A stretch of DNA of 7,154 bases from contig CANJOG010000095.1 in the NCBI GenBank assembly GCA_947475475.1, positions 1 to 7,154 on the forward strand, in the 5' to 3' direction. The notes beneath the pieces were generated by a model. It had not been told where the DNA came from. It did not search any database and worked only from the letters and a program-made list of their open reading frames with translations. Origin of the DNA: Acetobacteraceae bacterium. Its GTDB lineage: Bacteria; Pseudomonadota; Alphaproteobacteria; Acetobacterales; Acetobacteraceae. Position 1 is the first letter of the stretch; each line of letters begins with the position of its first letter. This document shows, piece by piece, positions 1 through 5,611 of the stretch. The translations under genes and the position numbers were made by a program.

Positions 1-561
1 ATGAGTGAGCAGGAGATTCTCGACTTCCTCTCCGGTGATGCACGCACGCAGACTGGCGAAAAGCTCGTCGTCCAGCCGGGCGGGACAGCGCGCGATGTGA
101 TGACAGCGCATTTCCGTCGCACCACGGAAGCGGCGTATAATGTCGATCTCTCAGGCTTTGCCGATGCTGAGGTGGTGGATACGATCGAATATCACCTTTT
201 CCCGAACATGATGATTTTTCCGGCATTTCTTCTCTCCATGGTCTATCGATTCCTGCCGGTGGCGAATGATCCGGACCGCTCGACATTCGAGATCATGCTA
301 TTGCGGCCGGTGGGACGCGATGGCACACGGCCCGAGGCGGCGATGTTGCAGGAGCTTGGGCCGGCTGACAGCTTTACATCCATCCCGGAACTCGGCCAGG
401 CCTTCGGCCACGTCTTCGACCAGGATACTGGAAACCTTCTTCTACAACAGGAAGGTTTCTATACGATGGGAAAACGCGCACAGACGTTGGCAAACTACCA
501 GGAAGTGCGCACACGGCATCTGCACCAGACGATCGACAAGTATCTCGCCGGGACACTGTGA
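1..561 (+). CDS. Rieske-type ring-hydroxylating oxygenase alpha subunit, C-terminal part (5' end missing)
   Basis: This is the C-terminal catalytic portion (186 residues) of a Rieske non-heme iron oxygenase alpha subunit, the component that activates O2 and hydroxylates the substrate. The family's usual length is about 400-450 residues, so the Rieske [2Fe-2S] domain and the two iron-binding histidines are absent. Visible family features are the LFPN strand at residues about 66-69, the R-F-L-P-V-x-N-D-P stretch near residues 83-91, and V-F-D-Q-D (138-142), where D142 is the probable third iron ligand, followed by LLLQQEG. The same landmarks recur in the complete alpha subunit at 5601-6884, so the two are related but diverged. 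The frame is open from base 1, so the ATG there is most likely an internal methionine cut by the window edge. A genuinely truncated or split gene cannot be excluded. The stop codon overlaps the next gene's start by 4 bases. Confidence 0.85.
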   Translation: MSEQEILDFLSGDARTQTGEKLVVQPGGTARDVMTAHFRRTTEAAYNVDLSGFADAEVVDTIEYHLFPNMMIFPAFLLSMVYRFLPVANDPDRSTFEIMLLRPVGRDGTRPEAAMLQELGPADSFTSIPELGQAFGHVFDQDTGNLLLQQEGFYTMGKRAQTLANYQEVRTRHLHQTIDKYLAGTL

Positions 562-983
562 GAATGATGGAAGACGCGGCGTTACACACAGCCCTCGCTG
601 GTGAACAGATCGCCGATCTGCTCGCTCTATGGTGCGAGGCCTTCAATGCCGGAGATATGGCGCTGATGGGATCACTCTTTTGTGTGGCGGGAGAGATGGA
701 GATTGGTGAGACAAAGGGAGATGCCTTCGTGGTCGCTGCAAGTCTCGCCGCCAAGGCGGGCGACTGGAGAGCGAGCACCGCCAATGAATGCGTCGCCATC
801 AGCGGTGACGAAGCGCTTGTAGAATCCTACATCTTTCTGACCGGCGACACTGGCGGCGGCCTGGCACGCCACCATGCGGGCCGCGCGCTGGATCGGTTCG
901 TCGGGGGCCGCGATGGGTGGAGATTCACATCACGCCGGATTGTGATCGACTGGCGCCTTGATGCATTGGAGCACGCCCCATGA
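558..983 (+). CDS. NTF2/SnoaL-like small protein, coupled to the oxygenase alpha gene
   Basis: This 141-residue protein has the look of the SnoaL-like/NTF2 fold, a cone-shaped alpha+beta domain found in dehydratases, isomerases and the beta subunits of ring-hydroxylating oxygenases. The N-terminal helix region (residues about 17-41, IADLLALWCEAFNAGD) and the C-terminal strands H-H-A-G-R-A-L-D-R-F (105-114) and W-R-F-x-S-R-R-I-V-I-D-W (121-132) match the usual start and end of SnoaL_4-type proteins. The chosen start is GTG at 558, which overlaps the upstream TGA as GTGA. ATG at 564 and ATG at 567 are close alternatives, and the ribosome-binding site is weak (GGGA at 550-553). It overlaps the next gene by 4 bases (ATGA). 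It could be an atypical oxygenase beta subunit or a separate dehydratase/isomerase. At 141 residues it is shorter than classical beta subunits, which run about 160-190. The exact function is not determinable. Confidence 0.8.
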   Translation: MRMMEDAALHTALAGEQIADLLALWCEAFNAGDMALMGSLFCVAGEMEIGETKGDAFVVAASLAAKAGDWRASTANECVAISGDEALVESYIFLTGDTGGGLARHHAGRALDRFVGGRDGWRFTSRRIVIDWRLDALEHAP

Positions 984-1762
984 GCACCCCCCTTCCCGCC
1001 CATTCCTTCCACCATGTCGCTATTGCCACGCGCAATATCGCTGCGCTGATCGGCTTCTATACGAAGCGGTTTGGCTTTGCCGAAGTGCGGCAACGAAGCT
1101 GGCGGGATGAGCCATTGATTGACCGCGTGGTTGGGCTGGACAGGACGATCGGCCATTCCGCCATGTTGCGTGGTGGCAATTTTTATCTGGAACTTTTCCA
1201 ATATGACCAGCCCCTCGGCAGCGCGCCTGGTGCTGTGGCGCTGCCACCATATGCCGGTATCGTCTTACGCTGCGCGGGCGAGATCGGTGAGATTGCTGAT
1301 CCGGATGGCAATCGCATCGTCGTGGAAGCGGAACGCGCGGGCGATACGCCGGGTGTGGCCGCGCTAGGCAGGGTGATGCTGCGCAGCCGCGATGCTCAAG
1401 GTCTTGCCGATTTTCACCGCGCGGCTTTCGGCCTGTCCACTCTACGCGAAGGCGACGGGAAGTTTCTGCTTCAAGCCGGCAATGCTGAACTCCAAATCAG
1501 CCAGGAAAGTGCCACGGCGTCGCCACTCAGGGCGTGCGATGCCGGCATGACCCATGTCTGCTACGATGTGACTGGAATCGATGCGCGCCACGCGGCCTTG
1601 CTGAGCCTTGGTATGCGCTTCAACGGACCGCCGGGTGATTTCGGACCGATCGGGGCCGTGTATGGCCAGGATGTGGCTGGAAATATCATCGAGATTCAGG
1701 AAATCCGCGATCCGGCGCATATGTTTTCCATGCGGCATTTGCAGGCCGCATCGCAGGCATGA
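980..1762 (+). CDS. VOC-superfamily protein with two glyoxalase/extradiol-type domains
   Basis: This 260-residue protein has two vicinal-oxygen-chelate domains, the fold shared by glyoxalase I, methylmalonyl-CoA epimerase, fosfomycin-resistance proteins and type I extradiol dioxygenases. Domain 1 (about 9-118) opens with FHHVAIATRNI (H12), continues with F-Y-x-x-x-F-G-F and YLELF (E71), and ends DPDGNRIVVE (E116). Domain 2 (about 128-243) has FHRAAFGL, MTHVCYDV (H192) and AGNIIEIQE (E238). The second half of domain 1 is short: the strand at 93-98 is followed almost directly by the DPDG turn, so about 25 residues including a helix appear to be missing, and G93 sits where a metal-binding His is expected. 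In domain 2 the first ligand position is near R131 and the second is Q172. A classical extradiol dioxygenase site (His, His, Glu) is therefore incomplete. ATG at 980 has GGAG at 968-971. Epimerase, lyase or binding roles are possible. Confidence 0.85.
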   Translation: MSTPLPAHSFHHVAIATRNIAALIGFYTKRFGFAEVRQRSWRDEPLIDRVVGLDRTIGHSAMLRGGNFYLELFQYDQPLGSAPGAVALPPYAGIVLRCAGEIGEIADPDGNRIVVEAERAGDTPGVAALGRVMLRSRDAQGLADFHRAAFGLSTLREGDGKFLLQAGNAELQISQESATASPLRACDAGMTHVCYDVTGIDARHAALLSLGMRFNGPPGDFGPIGAVYGQDVAGNIIEIQEIRDPAHMFSMRHLQAASQA

Positions 1763-1780
1763 GAGGCGAAAGATAGGCGT

Positions 1781-2485
1781 ATGGCGAAGCAGGCTGGAGC
1801 CGGACGGCAGGCCAGGATCTCCGCGGAGATGCAACTCACAACACGTGACAGGTTGCTGGATGCCGCCGAGGAGTTGTTTGCCACCCATGGCTATGATGGC
1901 GCCTCGCTGCGCGACATTGCTGGCGTGGCAAAAGTTCCTTTTGGACTCGCGACCTATTATTTCGGTACCAAGGAAGAACTGTTCCGCCAGGTGGTGGCAC
2001 GGCGGGCGGATGAGCATATTGGCGAGATGACGGCCGCGCTTGATGCGACGGTGACACATGCCGCGCCGGGACCGCCCGCGATTGAGGAACTTGTCCGCGC
2101 GTTCTTCGCCCCCATGGTTGAGAAACTCTCACAGCGCGGTCCGGGTTGGCGAAATTACATGCAATTGCTGGCGCGCGCCGCGAATATCAAGCAGGAACAG
2201 GCATTCCTGAAGCCATTTCAGCAACTTTATGATCCGGTGCGCGTGCGCTTCGTCGATATTGCAGCCACCATCTACCCCCTGGCCCCGCGTGAGCATGTGC
2301 TCTGGGCGAGTCATTTTCTCAATGCGGCGATCATCCAGTTCATCGCCGGCGAAGGGTCAATCGATCGGCTTTCCGGCGGACATTGCAGGGCAAACGATCT
2401 GGACGGCATCATGCGCACGATGGTGCCGTATTTTTCAGGCGGATTCCGCGCATTGCTGGAATCCGCGACGCAAGGCGAAAATTAG
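1781..2485 (+). CDS. TetR/AcrR-family transcriptional regulator
   Basis: This 234-residue protein has an N-terminal TetR helix-turn-helix domain at residues about 20-68. RDRLLDAAEELFATHGYDG is helix 1, SLRDIAGVAKV is the start of the HTH, and TYYFGTKEELF is the recognition-helix region with the family's conserved YYxFxxKEEL pattern. The remaining residues (about 80-230) form a helical ligand-binding and dimerisation domain containing RNYMQLLARA and FLNAAIIQFIAGEG. This domain resembles the TetR_C_30/PsrA-like type, though that subfamily call is tentative. It starts 18 bases after the VOC gene and probably shares its transcript. GAGAGG at 1761-1766 is a somewhat distant ribosome-binding site. 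Met17 (codon at 1829) is an alternative start but would sit directly against its own GGAG. It probably represses one or both catabolic operons until a substrate or CoA-type ligand binds. The targets are inferred from proximity only. Confidence 0.93.
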   Translation: MAKQAGAGRQARISAEMQLTTRDRLLDAAEELFATHGYDGASLRDIAGVAKVPFGLATYYFGTKEELFRQVVARRADEHIGEMTAALDATVTHAAPGPPAIEELVRAFFAPMVEKLSQRGPGWRNYMQLLARAANIKQEQAFLKPFQQLYDPVRVRFVDIAATIYPLAPREHVLWASHFLNAAIIQFIAGEGSIDRLSGGHCRANDLDGIMRTMVPYFSGGFRALLESATQGEN

Positions 2486-2499
2486 GCCGAAATGGAAAA

Positions 2500-2525
2500 G
2501 GCGGCACTGGAATTCCTGTGCCGCC
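2500..2525 (-). terminator. Intrinsic-type terminator hairpin between convergent genes
   Basis: A perfect 8-base inverted repeat (GGCGGCAC at 2500-2507, GTGCCGCC at 2518-2525) encloses a T-T mismatch and an inner GGAATTCC palindrome, giving an 8 bp stem plus 2 bp with an AATT loop. Read on the minus strand it is followed by TTTTCC, and it lies 24 bases after the binding-protein stop, so it best fits termination of that gene. On the plus strand it lies 14 bases after the regulator's stop but is followed by CTCTCC rather than a T run, so it is at best a weak terminator in that direction. Confidence 0.7.
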
Positions 2526-2548
2526 CTCTCCGATAGCGCGTGGTTGAC

Positions 2549-3808
2549 TCAGAATGTGAAGGGCTTGCCGGGATTGACTGGCGGCAGGATCTGTTCAGCG
2601 GAGACTTTGATGCTATCGACAACCTTGAAGCCGATGTCATCATCGCTCGGCGCATAGTTCACAAGATTGATGTCGCCGATCCAGAGGTGATCTTCCTTGC
2701 GGATACGTGCCGGCCCCTTGATTGTCTCAAGCTTCAGCCCTTCGGTGGCGGCGATGATCGAGGCGGTGTCGGTCTTTCCCTTCGCCGCCTCGATGGCCGA
2801 GGCAATCACCGATACGGCGAAATTGCCGTACTGGATGAATTGCGACGGGTAGGCATCGCCGGTGCGGGATTTGTAGAGATCATAGTAGCCTTGGGCCATC
2901 TTGTTGTCTTTGTAGAGGCCGGGATACCAGCCCACCAGAGTCCAGAGATTGTTCGGCATGTTGCGCTTCAGTGATTTCATGAAGACGAAATCGAGCGACT
3001 GATCTATCACCGCCTTGAAGCGGGTGGAAATACCCATCGGCCGGGCCTGCTGCCAGAAGGTGAGGGAATCGCCACCGGCGACAGTGTGGAACAGTCCTTC
3101 GGCATTCGTGTTCATCAATTGAGTGACTTGCGTACGCCAATCGGGATTGCCGAACTTGCCGGTGACGGGCGGCGCGAAGGTCACCTTGATGCCCTTCGCT
3201 GCATAATCCTGCGCGGCAAATTTGGAGAAGATTTCATAGACCTGGAAGTAGTTCGACTGATCGGAAAACACCCCGGCCCAGCTTGTGATATGAGGAAATT
3301 TCTCTGCCGCGACCTTGGCCATGGAGCGGGCGCGCAGGTAGTCGTTTTCCATGCAGTTGAAAAGGTTGGGGCTGTAATTCTCGGAAGTGAAGGTTACGCC
3401 GGAGCCGGACGGCGAGATCATCACCGCATTGGCTTCCTTCAAGATCGATTGCACGGCGAGAATGGACGAGGTCAGCAACCCGCCACCGATCAGGGTAAAT
3501 CCAGCGCTGATTGCTTCGCGCGCGGCAGCCGCGGCATCATTCGGGCGGCCCTTGTCGTCGAAATAGCGCAGCTTGATCTGCCGGCCGAGGATACCGCCCT
3601 GGCTGTTGATGTATTCCGCTGTGAGATCGGAGCCTTTTGCAACCTGGGAACCCATGGATTCGGCAAATCCGCTGAGTGACATCAGGATCGGGATTTCGAT
3701 CGGTTGAAGCGCCTGCGCACGAACCCGATTCGAATAGGCCAGCGTACTGGCCCCACCGGCAGTTGCGAGGCCGGCTTGCAGAAGCCGGCGGCGTTGGAGT
3801 GTCAGCAT
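2549..3808 (-). CDS. LivK-type periplasmic solute-binding protein of an ABC transporter
   Basis: This 419-residue protein is of the periplasmic binding protein type I fold (Peripla_BP_6, branched-chain amino acid/amide-type family). It captures a ligand in the periplasm and delivers it to an ABC permease. The N-terminus is a Tat-like signal: LQRRRLLQAG near residues 4-13, a hydrophobic stretch, then a signal peptidase site at A-Q-A around residues 31-33. Mature-domain landmarks are IPILMSLSGFAESMGSQVAKG, the INSQGGILGRQIKL motif and IGGGLLTSSILAV followed by VMISPSGSG, all typical of this family. The start chosen is ATG at 3808, preceded by GGGGAG (3825-3820 on the minus strand). An upstream in-frame TTG at 3829 would place that ribosome-binding site inside the gene and is less likely. 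No permease or ATPase gene is in the window. In catabolic clusters such proteins often bind aromatic or organic acids, so the ligand here may be the pathway substrate (inference). Confidence 0.93.
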   Translation of the reverse strand: MLTLQRRRLLQAGLATAGGASTLAYSNRVRAQALQPIEIPILMSLSGFAESMGSQVAKGSDLTAEYINSQGGILGRQIKLRYFDDKGRPNDAAAAAREAISAGFTLIGGGLLTSSILAVQSILKEANAVMISPSGSGVTFTSENYSPNLFNCMENDYLRARSMAKVAAEKFPHITSWAGVFSDQSNYFQVYEIFSKFAAQDYAAKGIKVTFAPPVTGKFGNPDWRTQVTQLMNTNAEGLFHTVAGGDSLTFWQQARPMGISTRFKAVIDQSLDFVFMKSLKRNMPNNLWTLVGWYPGLYKDNKMAQGYYDLYKSRTGDAYPSQFIQYGNFAVSVIASAIEAAKGKTDTASIIAATEGLKLETIKGPARIRKEDHLWIGDINLVNYAPSDDDIGFKVVDSIKVSAEQILPPVNPGKPFTF

Positions 3809-3959
3809 TGGATATTCATCTCCCCACAATATAGGCGGTCATTTTGACAGCCTGATTTAAGTTGCAAGGCGCCCCGCCAGAACTTCCCTTGTCAGCAGAC
3901 CGGACTTCAAGCAACTGGGGCATGACCGCATCGGACGTGGTAGACTTGCATGGTGCTGC

Positions 3960-3987
3960 TTGCATCTAACCCGGCCAATGATACACT
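3960..3987 (+). promoter_or_regulatory. Candidate sigma-70-type promoter for the amidohydrolase operon
   Basis: TTGCAT (3960-3965) and TACACT (3982-3987) are separated by 16 bases and resemble -35 and -10 boxes. The predicted transcript would start near 3994, about 100 bases before the GTG start at 4096. The -35 box is part of the second copy of a CTTGCAT direct repeat. The call rests on pattern match alone and is modest. Confidence 0.4.
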
Positions 3988-3992
3988 TGTAT
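3981..3992. promoter_or_regulatory. Palindrome ATACA-CT-TGTAT overlapping the candidate -10 box (possible operator)
   Basis: Two perfect 5-base half-sites are separated by 2 bases and centred on the presumed -10 box of the operon starting at 4096. A repressor bound here would block RNA polymerase. The TetR-family protein encoded at 1781-2485 is the obvious local candidate, but the half-sites are short and no second matching copy was noticed elsewhere in the window. Confidence 0.35.
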
Positions 3993-4082
3993 AAGCATCT
4001 GTCGAGTGACAATGCTGGGCCTGAGCGGTGAAGTCGCCCGGTATCGGTCGCCTTGCTTCCAGGAGGCCCAAAAGAAACGTGC

Positions 4083-4090
4083 GGAGGAAG
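4083..4090 (+). promoter_or_regulatory. Strong Shine-Dalgarno site that sets the amidohydrolase start
   Basis: GGAGGAAG lies just upstream of GTG at 4096, with 8 bases between GGAGG and the start codon. This supports GTG 4096 over the in-frame GTG at 4006, which would add 30 residues without family resemblance, and over ATG at 4120, which has no clear ribosome-binding site. Confidence 0.75.
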
Positions 4091-4095
4091 ATCCC

Positions 4096-5559
4096 GTGTC
4101 TGCTGTGTCCCATTCCAGCATGTCTCACTCTGCGTCGATTCGGGCGCAGCTATCCCATCCTGTGATTGATTCGGATGGGCATTCGATCGATCTCATGCAT
4201 GTACTGTTGGATTACATGGCCCAAGCGGGTGGCGTCGCCATGGCACAGCGCTATGCGGAGGGCAAGCACAACGTCAATCTGGGGCCCGGCTGGTACGCCT
4301 CCTCCTGGGACGAACGGCGGGCCAACCGCACACCGCGGCCGGGATGGTGGGGCTTGCCGACCGGCAATGCGCGCGATCTTGCGACCGCGCAGTTACCACG
4401 CCTGCTCTATGAACGGTTGCCGGAGGCTGGGCTCGATGTATCGGTTCTTTTTGCGGGCTGGACTATCACCGATGGAATGATTTCCGATCCCGATATTCGT
4501 TTTGCTGCCTGCCGGGGCGCGAATATCATGCATCGCGATATGTACGGCGAATTTTCCGACCGGATCATCCCTGTCGCTGTCGTTCCCGCGCATACGCCTG
4601 AGGAAGCCATTGCTGAACTTGAGTATTGCGTGAAAGTTCTGGGCTATCGCGCGATTACAATTCCGAGCTTCGTGCGCCGCCCCATTCGCAACCGAGCCGC
4701 TGAATTCCCGCAGGTGTTCTGGTGCGACACCTATGGCATTGACAGCGAATATGATTACGATCCGCTCTGGGCAAAATGCGTGGAACTGGGCGTCGTGCCG
4801 ACATTTCACTCGCATGGGATGAACATGTTCTTCCGTTCTTCCATCTCGAACTTTACCTACAACCATATCGGACATTTTTCGTCAGCGGCCGAAGCCGTCT
4901 GTAAGTCCCTGTTCATGGGGGGCGTCACGCGGCGCTTTCCGACTCTGCGCTTCGCATTTCTCGAAGGTGGCGCTGGCTGGGCGGCGTCGCTCTTCGCCGA
5001 TCTGGTCGGGCACTGGAAGAAGCGCAATGTTGGCGCACTGGCCAAGCTTGACCCGGATCTGCTGGACCGTGGCGCCTATTTCGAACTCTGCCGGCGGTAT
5101 GGAGACCGCTGGGTGGACGGAAAATTCGCGCCTGATAGACCCGAGGACCTGCTACGCACGCAGATGTACTCGGTCCGCGAGGACCCGTCCACACTGGATG
5201 AATTCGAGCATCTTGGAATCACAGGAATTGAGGAATTCCATGATCTCTTCCTGCGTTCCTTCTCCTTCGGGTGCGAGGGCGATGATCCGATGACCGGCGT
5301 TGCTTTCGATCCGAAGCGTAATCCGCTGAATGCCAAATTGAATGCTGTCTATGGTTCCGATATCGGGCATTTCGACGTGCCGGAAATCGCCGAAGCATTG
5401 GAAGAAGCGTATGAATCGGTCGAATATGGACGCATCAGCGAGGCGGATTTTCGGGATTTTGTTTTTGCCAATCCAGTGAAACTCTGGACATCGGTGAATC
5501 CTGATTTCTTCAAGGGAACGGCGGTGGAAGCGGCTGTTACGGCGGAGCGCAGGGGATAG
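4096..5559 (+). CDS. Amidohydrolase-superfamily (ACMSD-like, Amidohydro_2) metal-dependent enzyme
   Basis: This is a 487-residue TIM-barrel metalloenzyme of the amidohydrolase_2 branch, which includes ACMSD, 5-carboxyvanillate and gamma-resorcylate decarboxylases as well as hydrolases. Probable metal ligands are D27 and H29 in VIDSDGHSID (strand 1), H238 or H240 in TFHSHGM (strand 5) and D422 in YGSDIGHFD (strand 8). E290 in FLEGGAGW occupies the place where ACMSD has its catalytic HGGG histidine. The first ligand pair is D-x-H instead of H-x-H, as in decarboxylase-type relatives that use an acidic residue there. At 487 residues it is longer than ACMSD (about 330) because of inserts before and after strand 5. 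It opens the second operon and sits 41 bases before the Rieske oxygenase gene. A decarboxylase, hydratase or ring-cleaving hydrolase in an aromatic or cyclic-acid pathway is plausible. The precise reaction is unknown. Confidence 0.88.
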   Translation: MSAVSHSSMSHSASIRAQLSHPVIDSDGHSIDLMHVLLDYMAQAGGVAMAQRYAEGKHNVNLGPGWYASSWDERRANRTPRPGWWGLPTGNARDLATAQLPRLLYERLPEAGLDVSVLFAGWTITDGMISDPDIRFAACRGANIMHRDMYGEFSDRIIPVAVVPAHTPEEAIAELEYCVKVLGYRAITIPSFVRRPIRNRAAEFPQVFWCDTYGIDSEYDYDPLWAKCVELGVVPTFHSHGMNMFFRSSISNFTYNHIGHFSSAAEAVCKSLFMGGVTRRFPTLRFAFLEGGAGWAASLFADLVGHWKKRNVGALAKLDPDLLDRGAYFELCRRYGDRWVDGKFAPDRPEDLLRTQMYSVREDPSTLDEFEHLGITGIEEFHDLFLRSFSFGCEGDDPMTGVAFDPKRNPLNAKLNAVYGSDIGHFDVPEIAEALEEAYESVEYGRISEADFRDFVFANPVKLWTSVNPDFFKGTAVEAAVTAERRG

Positions 5560-5563
5560 GACT

Positions 5564-5611
5564 ATGCCAGTGCATCAGGACGCACGTCTGTACGGAGGAA
5601 ATGGTGGATAG
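5564..5611 (+). other. Possible 15-codon leader ORF overlapping the Rieske oxygenase start
   Basis: ATG at 5564 opens a 15-codon frame (MPVHQDARLYGGNGG) ending with TAG at 5609-5611, a few bases inside the following oxygenase gene. AGGGGA at 5551-5556, 7 bases upstream, is a good ribosome-binding site that overlaps the end of the amidohydrolase gene. Terminating ribosomes could re-initiate at the oxygenase start, giving translational coupling. Such a short frame can arise by chance, and nothing shows that the peptide is made. Confidence 0.25.
5594..5598 (+). promoter_or_regulatory. GGAGG ribosome-binding site close to the oxygenase start
   Basis: GGAGG sits only 2 bases before ATG 5601 but 5 bases before the next codon, GTG 5604. 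The usual spacing favours GTG 5604, which would shorten the oxygenase by one residue. No in-frame start exists further upstream before the amidohydrolase stop. Confidence 0.55.

Larger units (their letters stand above)
3809..4095. other. Divergent intergenic region between the binding-protein gene and the amidohydrolase operon
   Basis: These 287 bases separate two genes transcribed away from each other, so both promoters should lie here. It holds the binding protein's ribosome-binding site at the left end, a GTCA-TTT-TGAC palindrome (3838-3848), a small GGCG-CCC-CGCC repeat (3868-3878), a CTTGCAT direct repeat (3945-3951 and 3959-3965), a candidate plus-strand promoter with an overlapping palindrome (3960-3992), and a leader of about 100 bases before the amidohydrolase. 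No convincing minus-strand promoter was found: a TATATT box at 3829-3834 is too close to the ribosome-binding site. No coding gene is supported. Confidence 0.7.

Noticed and set aside
431..459. Nine-base perfect inverted repeat GAAACCTTC / GAAGGTTTC with an 11-base loop
   Set aside because: It lies inside conserved oxygenase coding sequence, has no T run, and a repeat of this size is expected about once by chance in 7 kb.
980..1762. Assignment of the VOC protein as a ring-cleaving extradiol dioxygenase
   Set aside because: The first histidine of the iron-binding triad is not present at the expected position near residue 131, so the specific call is not supported.
3086..3679. Long plus-strand open frame of 197 codons opposite the binding-protein gene
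   Set aside because: It is antisense to a clearly recognisable LivK-type protein, has no family resemblance, and is explained by codon bias of the real gene.
3809..3829. Extension of the binding protein to an in-frame TTG at 3829
   Set aside because: The GGGGAG ribosome-binding site would fall inside the gene. ATG 3808 gives a normal Tat-type leader.
3829..3834. TATATT as a -10 box for the binding-protein gene
   Set aside because: The transcript would start inside the ribosome-binding site, and no matching -35 box is found at the right spacing.
4016..4070. TGGGCCT / AGGCCCA pairing in the amidohydrolase leader that could hide an AGGAGG at 4061-4066
   Set aside because: The loop is 41 bases, the stem is only 7 bp, and the AGGAGG involved is not the ribosome-binding site of the gene. 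There is no sign of a known riboswitch.
4006..4095. N-terminal extension of the amidohydrolase from GTG 4006
   Set aside because: The 30 extra residues show no family resemblance, and a strong GGAGGAAG site sits immediately before GTG 4096.
4393..4875. Minus-strand open frame of 160 codons inside the amidohydrolase gene
   Set aside because: It is a shadow of a strong coding gene, with no recognisable domain and no ribosome-binding context that would support it.
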